Positions 25,571 to 34,112 of a stretch of 64,000 nt of DNA are shown here, piece by piece. This DNA comes from Halobacteriovoraceae bacterium. Lineage in GTDB: Bacteria; Bdellovibrionota; Bacteriovoracia; Bacteriovoracales; Bacteriovoracaceae. Where the stretch lies: NCBI GenBank assembly GCA_002712005.1, contig PASP01000009.1, positions 1-64,000 of the forward strand, in the 5' to 3' direction. The position numbers were made by a program, and so were the translations under genes. Within the stretch, counting starts at the first letter, position 1. The number at the start of each line of letters is the position of its first letter. The notes under the pieces are model-generated. The model was not told the origin of the DNA. It worked only from the letters and a program-made list of their open reading frames with translations, and did not search any database.

Positions 25571-26259
25571 TCCTTGTAGAATTCTTCTGCTTTATTTGCA
25601 AAAAACTCATCATCTATATCTCCACCTTCTATTCTATAGAAATTTCTCTTAAAATCGAGGGTGAAGGGTTCAATAGATAAAGTTGCGAACTCCTCACCAT
25701 TAGCGAGGACAATGATTGCCCCATCTTTTTCACCTGAGGGATAGAAGAAGATGCTGGATTTTGTATAAACTTGTAAATTATTGGTTAGGGTTGTGGCCAC
25801 TCCTATGATTCTTACTTGATCATCAAACTCTAATGGATCTTCTTGAAATTCTCTGACTTTATTAAACTGAGATTCGACCTTCTTTTGTTTGGCCTCTAAT
25901 TCCTCTTGATTGTAACTATCTAGGGCAACTTGCTCATCAAAAATTTTAGAGGGGAGTATAAAGTCGCTTTTAGCACTATATTCTACGGTAAAAGCATTAG
26001 GATCGGTGGTTCCATCAAGTTGAATACGAACGATTTTATTTCTAAGAACAGCTTCATCTTGAGAAAATCGGACGGCCCTTTCTAAATTATCGAGGGCCTC
26101 TTCAAGTTTTCTATGGGGATCGAACATACTTCCCGACATAGTAAAACTAGTTAAGACTAGGGCAATGAGAAAAAGGGCCACGAGTATTTCAATTAAGGTG
26201 AATCCTTCGTGGCCAATATTTTTAAGATATGATTTTGGGTTGGGCTTTTGAAGAGCTAT
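25549..26259 (-). CDS. gspH: Type II secretion minor pseudopilin GspH, apparent AUA start
   Basis: Minor pseudopilin. The motif GHEGFTLIEILVALFLIAL gives an intact cleavage site, but the reading frame has no ATG, GTG or TTG before that motif; a GTG at 26181 lies inside the membrane helix and cannot be the start. The frame opens just after a stop and contains ATA at 26259, placed 6 nt after AGAGG and overlapping the gspG TAA by one base (TAATA where TAATG would be the classic stop-start overlap). Starting there gives 236 aa with a 20-residue leader. AUA initiation, a recent mutation, or a base error in the sequence are all possible. Confidence 0.85.
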   Translation of the reverse strand: MALQKPNPKSYLKNIGHEGFTLIEILVALFLIALVLTSFTMSGSMFDPHRKLEEALDNLERAVRFSQDEAVLRNKIVRIQLDGTTDPNAFTVEYSAKSDFILPSKIFDEQVALDSYNQEELEAKQKKVESQFNKVREFQEDPLEFDDQVRIIGVATTLTNNLQVYTKSSIFFYPSGEKDGAIIVLANGEEFATLSIEPFTLDFKRNFYRIEGGDIDDEFFANKAEEFYKEWLSWND

Positions 26260-26762
26260 TATCTACCTCTTGCTTCTCTTTGCTTACGTTTTGAACTGAT
26301 ATCATCTTCAGTACCAATTTCATTATCTGGACCTCCAGAGATGATTTCAAATGATTTTCCATCTGAATTATATTGGAAATCATAGTCCCATGGATCTAGA
26401 GGAATAACACCTTCTTCTAAGAAACCTTCAGCAGGATAATTACGACACTCTTTACTAGAAGGAGCTTCAACAAGGGCATAGAGACCATCTTCTGTTGATG
26501 GATAAAATCCACACTTTCTTCTAAATTCTTTCAAACTTCCTTTAAGGCTATTAATTTGAATTTCAGCTGCTTGTTTCTTTCCCTCTTCAAGTTGATCAAA
26601 GATTTTTGACGCTACGAAAGTACCCGCAATACCGAGTAGGGTAAGGGCAACAAGAATTTCAATAAGCGAGAAACCTTTTTCATTTTGAAGGGTATGATTA
26701 GATACCTTCTTTTGATCGAGTTTTTCGAAAAATTGAGCCACAGTTTTAACAGATTTCATCAT
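26259..26762 (-). CDS. gspG: Type II secretion major pseudopilin GspG
   Basis: Major subunit of the pseudopilus. The leader is unusually long (about 30 residues) before the cleavage motif NEKGFSLIEILVALTLLGIAG. The globular domain is typical: LKEFRRKCGFYPSTEDGLYALVEAP, then GVIPLDPWDYDFQYNSDGKSFEIISGGPD, and a calcium-site-like IGTEDDIS before a basic tail (KRKQREARGR). It lies 18 bp after gspF and its TAA overlaps the proposed gspH start. Confidence 0.95.
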   Translation of the reverse strand: MMKSVKTVAQFFEKLDQKKVSNHTLQNEKGFSLIEILVALTLLGIAGTFVASKIFDQLEEGKKQAAEIQINSLKGSLKEFRRKCGFYPSTEDGLYALVEAPSSKECRNYPAEGFLEEGVIPLDPWDYDFQYNSDGKSFEIISGGPDNEIGTEDDISSKRKQREARGR

Positions 26763-26780
26763 GAGTTTTCTCCCAAATAT

Positions 26781-27995
26781 TTAACGATTAAATGAATTAA
26801 GTTCCATCATAGGTATGACAACAGAAAAGACGATAAATCCTACGGCCAATCCCATTCCCACCATCATAATAGGTTCTAGAACAGATGTAAGGCCGGAGAG
26901 CTTATTGTTGACTTGGTCTTCATAATTATCTGACACAATTTTCAACATAGGCTCTAATTCACCTGACTTCTCACCAAGAGTAATCATATGGGTTACCATA
27001 GTAGGATAGTATCCAGATGCTTTCAAGGGTGTGGCCATAGACCCCCCTTCCTTGACTAACACTTTTGCTTCATCTACGGCGCGGGCCATATGAACATTGG
27101 CAATAATATTCTTAACAATAGACATGGCCGTTAGAATGGGAACACCAGAGCCCATGAGAGTGGCTAAAGTAGAGCAAAATCGACTGACATTAATCATTGT
27201 CGTCAATTCTCCAATGATAGGCATTCTTAGTAGAGTTCTATGCCACCAGGCCTTTCCTTTAGGAGTGTTGATATACTTCATAAAGAAATAGTAACTGGCG
27301 AACATTCCAATAATCACCATGTACCAGTAATTAAGAAGAAAGTCGGAAATCCAAATACAAAGTTGAGTGGTCCAGGGCAATGCCTTATCCATAGTTTCAA
27401 AAATTTTAGTAATCTTTGGAATAACAACGGTAAAAATAATCCCAAACATGAGCATACCAATGATGACCATGATGACTGGATAGGTAATAGCACCTTTAAT
27501 TTGGTTTTTAAGTTTCGTTTGAGCTTCGGTAAAGTCGGCAAGTCTTAAAAGTACGATTTCTAAATTTCCTGACTGCTCACCAGCTTCAACCATATTGACA
27601 TAAACATTATCGAAGACCTTAGGATAGTCTCCAAAAGCTTTGGCCAAGGATGTCCCTTCATTAACCTTTCCTCTAATTTCAGAAAGAATAACTTTTAATT
27701 TTGGGTGATCCGTTTGATCCATGAGGGCCCCAAGGGCCTCTACAATTTGGATCTTTGCTTTAGCGAGAGTGGCCAACTGACGAGTGAAGAGAGCAAGCTC
27801 TTCTACCTTGATAGAGCCACCAAAAGAAAAAGAACTCTTATCTTTGCTAGCGCCAGATTTCTTTTCTTTGATATCGATGAGCATAATGCCCATGGACTTA
27901 ATTTTTGTTTTGGCCTGGTTAATACCTTCGGAGTTTAGAGAAGCCTTTACCTCTTTACCCGTTCGATCCAGTCCTTTGTACTCATATATGGCCAT
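26781..27995 (-). CDS. gspF: Type II secretion inner-membrane platform protein GspF
   Basis: Polytopic platform protein. Two T2SF domains (residues 65-195 and 270-395) each carry the family pattern: FTRQLATLAKAKIQIVEALG and FCSTLATLMGSGVPILTAMS, with VEAGEQSGNLEIVLLRLADF and ITLGEKSGELEPMLKIVSD as the matching second motifs. Three membrane segments lie near 170-192, 220-242 and 372-395. Length (404 aa) is normal. It lies 21 bp after gspE. Confidence 0.95.
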   Translation of the reverse strand: MAIYEYKGLDRTGKEVKASLNSEGINQAKTKIKSMGIMLIDIKEKKSGASKDKSSFSFGGSIKVEELALFTRQLATLAKAKIQIVEALGALMDQTDHPKLKVILSEIRGKVNEGTSLAKAFGDYPKVFDNVYVNMVEAGEQSGNLEIVLLRLADFTEAQTKLKNQIKGAITYPVIMVIIGMLMFGIIFTVVIPKITKIFETMDKALPWTTQLCIWISDFLLNYWYMVIIGMFASYYFFMKYINTPKGKAWWHRTLLRMPIIGELTTMINVSRFCSTLATLMGSGVPILTAMSIVKNIIANVHMARAVDEAKVLVKEGGSMATPLKASGYYPTMVTHMITLGEKSGELEPMLKIVSDNYEDQVNNKLSGLTSVLEPIMMVGMGLAVGFIVFSVVIPMMELNSFNR

Positions 27996-28016
27996 AAATT
28001 ATAATTTACCTATTCT

Positions 28017-29786
28017 TTATTGAGGAGGAAGAACCATTGCTTCTTCATCACCATCATCTCTTTCATCACCTTCATCATTGATCACTCGTACGACTTCTTC
28101 TAAAGATGTTCTACCATTGAACACTTTTAAGATGGCATCTTGTCTTAGAGTAATCATACCTTGTGAAACGGCCATTTTCTTAACCGTTCCGGCATCAGCT
28201 TTATCTAAAATAAGAGGACGTATTTCATCAGTCATCATGAGAAGTTCGGTTACAGCAGTTCGCCCAGCATATCCCTTATAATTACACTTGGGACAACCAA
28301 CAGCTTTATAAATGGTTGCATCGCTAGGAACTCTTTTTATACCTAAGATTTTTAATTCATGCTCTTCTAATTCATGAGGCTCTTTGCAGTGGTCGCAAAG
28401 GGTCTGAATGAGTCGTTGCGCTAATACCCCTGAAAGGGAAGAAGCAATAAGGAAGGGCTGTACTCCCATATCAATGAGTCGGTTTGGTGCAGACGATGCA
28501 TCATTCGTGTGAATCGTACTCAGAACAAAGTGACCGGTTAGGGAAGCCTCAATGGCCATTTGAGCCGTTTCTAAGTCCCTTGTCTCCCCAACCATGATGA
28601 TATCCGGGTCTTGTCGAACAATAGATCTTAGTGCTCTTGCGAAACTTAGGTCGATTTTGTGATTCACTTGAATCTGGGAAACCCCATCGATCTCATATTC
28701 AACCGGGTCTTCCACTGTAATGATCATTTTATCGGGACTATTAATTCTTCCAAGAATAGCGAAGAGGGTTGTCGTTTTACCCGAACCTGTCGGTCCACAG
28801 ACATAGAGAACCCCGTGCTTTCTTTGTGATAATTCATGTAAGTCTTGAAGAACTTTTCCATGAAATCCTTGGTCTTCAAGTTGAGGAGCCTTATTTGTTT
28901 TTTGCAGAACCCTCATAACAATTCTTTCCCCATTTTGAATAGGGACGGTAGAGAGACGAATATCGACATCTTTACCAGCAATTTTAATTTTAATACGCCC
29001 ATCTTGAGGAAGACGTTTCTCTGCTATATCTAGTTTGGCCATTACTTTAATTCTGGCCGAAACTGCTGAATGAGTTTTCAGAGGCTGTCGTAGAATTTCA
29101 TTCATAACCCCATTTACACGGAAGCGGTAAATGGTTTCTTTTTCATAGGGTTCGATATGGATATCAGATGCATTTTCTTTTACGGCCCTAAATATAATGG
29201 AATTCACAAAACGGATTACAGGGGCTTCATCTGCACCTGCATCGAGAATATCCATAGGTCCATCAAGGTCTAGAGATTCATCAAACTCATCTTCTAGAGT
29301 GTTAACGAGATTTCGATCGGCCTTTTCATATACTCGGTTTATAGCATCTTGAATTTTAAGAGGGGGAGCCACCATAATGATGACTTCTTTCTTAAAGATT
29401 TCTCTTACATCATTAATCGTATCGAAATTAAAAGGATCGGATACAACAATACTGACCGAGTAGTCTGTCTCTAAAATAGGCAGAATCTCATTATGTTTAG
29501 CATAATTAATAGGGATATCCATCGTGAGATTAGGATCGATATCTTGGACCTTAATATCATTCACGTAGGGAATATTTACTTGATGACAAATAACTTTGAT
29601 GATGTCATGCGGATGTATGAAGTTCTTCTTTAGAAGAATTTCACCAATAAGCATACCTGATTCTTCTTGAACCTTAAGAGCTTCATCAAGCTGTTCTTTT
29701 GAAAGGGAGGTGTGCTCTAATAAGAGTTCTCCCATTTTTTCTTTTTGGCCTTCAACTTGGGCCATCATTTGTTCAGTTAGCTTCAC
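28017..29786 (-). CDS. gspE: Type II secretion ATPase GspE
   Basis: Cytoplasmic hexameric ATPase that powers pseudopilus assembly. The N-terminal domain (residues 20-150) is followed by the RecA-like ATPase: Walker A CGPTGSGKTTT (about 333), the Asp box TVEDPVEYEIDGVSQ, Walker B RQDPDIIMVGETRD and the His box HFVLSTIHTNDA. The C-terminal zinc module has two CxxC pairs (LCDHCKEP and CPKCNYKGYAGR). All catalytic parts are intact. It lies between gspD and gspF with gaps of about 20 bp. Confidence 0.96.
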   Translation of the reverse strand: MKLTEQMMAQVEGQKEKMGELLLEHTSLSKEQLDEALKVQEESGMLIGEILLKKNFIHPHDIIKVICHQVNIPYVNDIKVQDIDPNLTMDIPINYAKHNEILPILETDYSVSIVVSDPFNFDTINDVREIFKKEVIIMVAPPLKIQDAINRVYEKADRNLVNTLEDEFDESLDLDGPMDILDAGADEAPVIRFVNSIIFRAVKENASDIHIEPYEKETIYRFRVNGVMNEILRQPLKTHSAVSARIKVMAKLDIAEKRLPQDGRIKIKIAGKDVDIRLSTVPIQNGERIVMRVLQKTNKAPQLEDQGFHGKVLQDLHELSQRKHGVLYVCGPTGSGKTTTLFAILGRINSPDKMIITVEDPVEYEIDGVSQIQVNHKIDLSFARALRSIVRQDPDIIMVGETRDLETAQMAIEASLTGHFVLSTIHTNDASSAPNRLIDMGVQPFLIASSLSGVLAQRLIQTLCDHCKEPHELEEHELKILGIKRVPSDATIYKAVGCPKCNYKGYAGRTAVTELLMMTDEIRPLILDKADAGTVKKMAVSQGMITLRQDAILKVFNGRTSLEEVVRVINDEGDERDDGDEEAMVLPPQ

Positions 29787-29808
29787 AAGTTTACCTATAT
29801 GCTAAGAA

Positions 29809-32220
29809 TTAATTCTCTTTCTTTGTTGCACTTTGTTTCATTTTTATTTCTTGGGCAATCTCCGTATAATCTGGTGTCATTGCCATATCATCGGGAAGGG
29901 GCTTTCCACCAATTCCATCAGCATCATTATTGATATCATCATAATTACGATTATCTTTGTAAAGAGGACCATTTTCCTGCTTCTTAACTTTTTCGTAAAT
30001 ACCTTTAACTGTTGTTCCAAATGGATCTTCATCGCCAACAGCATTTTTCAAGTGATGACTACGACGGTTAAGTAAGTCTTTAACATTGGCAGCATTGTCG
30101 GCTTGGTAGTTGGCAAGAATTCTTGGAGTCATGAAAAAGAGAAGGTTCGTTTTTACCACTGATTTCTCTGTACTTTTGAATAACCAGCCAAGAACTGGAA
30201 TATCCCCGAGCAAGGGTACCTTTGAAGTAGAGTAGTTGTCTTTATCTCTCATAAGACCACCCATCGCTACTGTATCTCTGTCGCGAACAACTACGGTTGT
30301 ATTAATCGAACGAGTTGTTGTTGCTACACCATTACTTCCCGAAGTTTGAGCTGAACCAGCAAAATCATCAATTTGTTGATCAATCTTTAATTTAATGAAG
30401 CGTGATACTTTATTAATTTGGGGAGTGATCTTAAGAGTCAAAGCTACTTTTTGATTCTTTACCGATGTCTGTGTCCCTGTTGGAGTCGAAAGATTTTCTG
30501 TTATAGGAACAGTTTCCCCAACTTCAAAAACAGACTCTGTATTATCGAGGGCCAGTACTTGTGGAGTGGCCAGGACATTATTATTCGTATTTGAGGCAAT
30601 GGCCTTTATAAGCGCGTTAACTGAGTTAACTTCAATGGTTTGCCCATTGGCATTAAGCTCTACTTTACTTCCGAGACCAACACCTGCGAAGAGTCCACCT
30701 AAAGAGGGGATTGTTCCTGTAACCAAACTGGTGAAATCACCCGTTGGACCAGATGTCACTCTCTGAGCAGCACCACTTCCGGTAGCGGAAACAATAGAAA
30801 CTCCTAAAGATCGAGAGTTATCTACATTCGTTTCCATGATTAGACCTTCTACATAAACTTGATCTCTAGGAACATCTAACTTTGAGATCACTTCTTTAAG
30901 AGTTAAGTAGTCAGTAGGAGAGGCCGTTACAACTAAGGCATTATTATCTTTATCGGCTGTGATTTTTACATCATCAGAAAAAAGCTGACTTCCCGTGTCT
31001 TGAGTTGAACTTAGGCGACTTCTCAAACGTGAAGTACGACTTGATCGAGAAGAGTTTTGTTGAGCACCAGAGACAAGACTCGAAAGTGTTTTGGCCAGCT
31101 CTTCGGCATCTCCATGGTTGATATAATAAACGTGGATTCTTCCACCACCTTGGCTCACTTGAGAAACATCTAACTTCTTAATAAGTTCTCTAAGTTGTTT
31201 CGCTCCTTGAGCATTGGCCATGGCAATGATGGAGTTTGTTCTTTGTTCGGCAATAATCTTCGAGATACTTTCTGCTTGTTGAGTCTTAGCACTTTTAAAC
31301 TTGGAAGATCCCGATGAGTTGCTCTTTAGAATTTGGTCAAGAAGCTTCGCAATTTCAGGAGCTGAAGAGTTCTTAACGGGAATAATTTGAAGGGACTCTT
31401 CATAACCGGGAACGTCGATGAATTTAATGAGCCGAACCAAACGATTAATATTAGAACCTGTATCTTGAACAATAATGGTATTTGTTTGCTTTATATCGAT
31501 AATACGACCAAAACGAGTCATGAAAGGTCTAAATGATCGTGTTACTTCGGTAGAGTCAATATTCTTCAAGGGAAGAATTCTCATCACATAATTATCAGTG
31601 TCTGGAGTGTAGTTACCGGTATAGATTTTTGTAGGAGTATAGCGAATATCTCTTGTGGATACGATTTTATAGAATTTACCACTGGGAACAAGAGTGTAAC
31701 CATTGATTTCAAGAGCGGTAAGATAGGATTTCCAAGCATCTCCTACTGTGATAGCTGTTGGAGATAGGATCGTAATCTTTCCCTTTAGTCCTTTTCCATC
31801 AAGAATGAGTTTGATACCTGTAAGCTTCTGCATCTGTTTGGTAAGTTCTTCAAGTTCAACACCATCAAAATTAAAATTCTTAACGACCTCTGGGCCAAAG
31901 GCTGTCTCTGGGTTGAGATTCACATAGGCTGCACTCTCTTTAGAAACCTCTTTTACTTGTCCTACAGAAGAAGAACGGCCAAAGGCATCGGTTTCATTCG
32001 CAGGTTTATCTCTGAGGTTAATAACAGGGGCTTTCTTTTTGACAAGATCTGCTGCTGATTTTGATGAGCCTCTTTTATTAAACTTAGTTTTTGATTCAAA
32101 TTTATCAAAGCCTTGAGCTGTAGCGACTTTAGCAGAGAGAAGGGGAACCAGTAGGGCTCCAACATAGAAGAAGTTCCTAAACTTCAATGTCTTATTCTCA
32201 TTTCTAATCGATTTATTCAT
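29809..32220 (-). CDS. gspD: Type II secretion outer-membrane secretin GspD
   Basis: Multimeric outer-membrane gate. A signal peptide (residues 1-36, ending near ATAQG) leads through N0 (FNFDGVELEELTKQMQ), three N-domains (for example NIDSTEVTRSFRPFM, NTIIVQDTGSNINRLVRLIKFID, ADKDNNALVVTAS) to the secretin domain (DQVYVEGLIMET, TPQVLALDNTESVFEVGETVP, VPLLGDIPVLGWLFKS). A Ser/Arg-rich loop (residues 385-410) lies between N-domains. About 90 residues follow the beta region, where some GspD proteins have the pilotin-binding S-domain. No pilotin gene is adjacent. Confidence 0.95.
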   Translation of the reverse strand: MNKSIRNENKTLKFRNFFYVGALLVPLLSAKVATAQGFDKFESKTKFNKRGSSKSAADLVKKKAPVINLRDKPANETDAFGRSSSVGQVKEVSKESAAYVNLNPETAFGPEVVKNFNFDGVELEELTKQMQKLTGIKLILDGKGLKGKITILSPTAITVGDAWKSYLTALEINGYTLVPSGKFYKIVSTRDIRYTPTKIYTGNYTPDTDNYVMRILPLKNIDSTEVTRSFRPFMTRFGRIIDIKQTNTIIVQDTGSNINRLVRLIKFIDVPGYEESLQIIPVKNSSAPEIAKLLDQILKSNSSGSSKFKSAKTQQAESISKIIAEQRTNSIIAMANAQGAKQLRELIKKLDVSQVSQGGGRIHVYYINHGDAEELAKTLSSLVSGAQQNSSRSSRTSRLRSRLSSTQDTGSQLFSDDVKITADKDNNALVVTASPTDYLTLKEVISKLDVPRDQVYVEGLIMETNVDNSRSLGVSIVSATGSGAAQRVTSGPTGDFTSLVTGTIPSLGGLFAGVGLGSKVELNANGQTIEVNSVNALIKAIASNTNNNVLATPQVLALDNTESVFEVGETVPITENLSTPTGTQTSVKNQKVALTLKITPQINKVSRFIKLKIDQQIDDFAGSAQTSGSNGVATTTRSINTTVVVRDRDTVAMGGLMRDKDNYSTSKVPLLGDIPVLGWLFKSTEKSVVKTNLLFFMTPRILANYQADNAANVKDLLNRRSHHLKNAVGDEDPFGTTVKGIYEKVKKQENGPLYKDNRNYDDINNDADGIGGKPLPDDMAMTPDYTEIAQEIKMKQSATKKEN

Positions 32221-32243
32221 TCTCTGTCCTTAGCTCATAGAGC

Positions 32244-33818
32244 TTATTCAAAATCATATTTTAAATTTTGTTCTATACCTTTTTTCTTCACTGTCAGTTC
32301 AAAATGATCAATCTGATCTATCTTTCCAAAGAGTTGCATCAGTTCACTAACATTTTGAATTTTCTCACCATTGATACCTGTTACCACATCACCATTTTCA
32401 ATATTGAGTTGGCTATAAATGGACCCAGGTACAACTTCTTGCATTCTAAATGCAAGACTTCCATCTGGATTCTTTATTTGTACAGCGCGTGCTTGGGTTA
32501 GGACTTCAGAAATATTTTCTAACATTCTGGCCCGTACTTCTTTCTTTATTTTGAATTGATTTCCAGTGTTACTAATTCCATTTTTCTTCGTATCTTGAAT
32601 AAGCTTTTTGGCCTTTCTTGGCTCTCGTACAATGGCCATTTTGTTAGAAGATCTGTCCTTCTTAGGTGCATTTTCAATATATTCACATTCTCTAGTTTTA
32701 AGATTTTTAAAAATCAGTTTTTCAGAATCAATTCTTCCAACTTCAAGAACACCTGGAATAGAGTCACCCTTTCTCAGATATTCGGAATCTTTTCTTCGTT
32801 GTACGCTCGCTAAACTCTTAACTTCATCTTGGAGGACTAAAGTAGAGAGTAACTTTATTTGTAAGCTCGACTTCTTCTTTGCTTCGAGACAAATGGCCTG
32901 CTCTTTTGTTTTTGGCGTGACTTTTACGGGCTCCTTACCTTTACGTGGAGCGCGAAAGAGATCATTTTGTTCCAGTTGAGCGAGAGCATTTTTAATTTGA
33001 TCTAACTCGTTCAAACGAGGAGGGGGAGCGGCCTTCTTTGTCGTGGCAGGAAGGGGAGTAAGAATTGTTGAAATGATTTGAGCCGACTTGATAGATACAC
33101 CTATTAAAAGAAGGAGGAGAAAGGTGTAATGAATCTTATTTCTATTCTGTGGGGAATAGAACTTTTCAAAGAATTCATCAAGATTGATATTCTTGATTTT
33201 CTCCATGAAAGGGGAGCTTTCTGTGGAGGATCCCGCATTGAGTGGCTTGGCCTTCTTTTCTCTAAGCTGACTTAATTTTGAAAAAAGAGACCTCTTCTGC
33301 TTGGGAGCATACTCTCTAATGGAAGGGTTTGTGAGGTCGAAGTCATTTTCCTCTTCTTGATAGTTGTGATCATCTTCGAGGGAATGTCCTTCTTCTATTT
33401 CGTTGGGAACCTCTGGGGGAGCTTCGCCATTATCCACTTGGGATTGTTTGATTTGATCTATGGTTAGGGTTTCAAAGGAGGGGGAGGTCTCTTCGTGGAA
33501 GGGGTCTTCTTCTTCTTCGTCCTCGTAGCTTTCTTCGCTATAGTTTTCTTCATTATAGCTTTCTTCTTTATAGCTTTCTTCTTTATTTGAATGATGTGAT
33601 GGAGGTAAATGGACTTCACCGGTATCGCCTTCTTCCCAATCCATTGACTCGACGAGATCTTCTGGATTGCTGGGAGATGACTTGCGAAAGAATTTATTTT
33701 CATTTTGGGATTCAGAATCAATATCGCCTTCATCTTGATTTGATTTTGATGAAGTGCGCTTAACCGAATTCTTTAAAGAATCCATCATTGAAGAAAATTT
33801 AGATTTCCACTTACTCAT
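32244..33818 (-). CDS. gspC: Type II secretion protein GspC with long acidic cytoplasmic extension
   Basis: Inner-membrane protein that connects the platform to the secretin. The single membrane segment lies at about residues 229-248 (IHYTFLLLLLIGVSIKSAQI); a homology region (about 305-375) and a C-terminal PDZ domain (GSIYSQLNIENGDVVTGING, about 460) follow in the periplasm. The N-terminal cytoplasmic part is about 228 residues instead of the usual few tens: low-complexity, strongly acidic, with tandem KEESY/NEENY/SEESY units near residues 80-98. It is the first gene of the Gsp operon; AAGG precedes the ATG. Confidence 0.92.
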   Translation of the reverse strand: MSKWKSKFSSMMDSLKNSVKRTSSKSNQDEGDIDSESQNENKFFRKSSPSNPEDLVESMDWEEGDTGEVHLPPSHHSNKEESYKEESYNEENYSEESYEDEEEEDPFHEETSPSFETLTIDQIKQSQVDNGEAPPEVPNEIEEGHSLEDDHNYQEEENDFDLTNPSIREYAPKQKRSLFSKLSQLREKKAKPLNAGSSTESSPFMEKIKNINLDEFFEKFYSPQNRNKIHYTFLLLLLIGVSIKSAQIISTILTPLPATTKKAAPPPRLNELDQIKNALAQLEQNDLFRAPRKGKEPVKVTPKTKEQAICLEAKKKSSLQIKLLSTLVLQDEVKSLASVQRRKDSEYLRKGDSIPGVLEVGRIDSEKLIFKNLKTRECEYIENAPKKDRSSNKMAIVREPRKAKKLIQDTKKNGISNTGNQFKIKKEVRARMLENISEVLTQARAVQIKNPDGSLAFRMQEVVPGSIYSQLNIENGDVVTGINGEKIQNVSELMQLFGKIDQIDHFELTVKKKGIEQNLKYDFE

Positions 33819-34112
33819 ATGACCTTTGTGTTTTCATCCATGAAATGAACAAAGTAAATATTGGTTAATACTTAATGTATTACATCACTCTAATTATTTT
33901 AAGGCACTTAGACCAATTGTATCAAGCAATGATTTGGTCAATTTTTAAAGAGAGGGGAAAAAATAGAGGAGTTCTGCGCTCGGTTATTGTTGTATCACAA
34001 TAAATCGATATTTCTTTATCCAAGGTAATTGCACGCTATAGAAATAAGCTGTTAGAATGTGAATGCTAAAAATATTTTAAAACTAAAAATAACAGACAAA
34101 AAGGGTTGTGTA
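33819..34112. promoter_or_regulatory. Divergent control region between gspC and acyl-CoA dehydrogenase
   Basis: About 290 bp, AT-rich, with no convincing ORF. A bulged hairpin is possible at 33911-33939 (GACCAA/TTGGTC plus ATCA/TGAT around AGCAA). On the minus strand TTGACC and TACAAT occur in this hairpin's sequence but with a spacing too short for a standard sigma-70 promoter, so the actual Gsp promoter is not located. Confidence 0.3.

Noticed and set aside
26181-26181. GTG at 26181 as the start of gspH
   Set aside because: It lies inside the conserved prepilin membrane helix and would remove the cleavage site, so it cannot make a working pseudopilin.
33885-33960. Sigma-70 promoter for gspC from TTGACC and TACAAT
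   Set aside because: The spacing between the two hexamers is about 14 bp, too short for a standard promoter.
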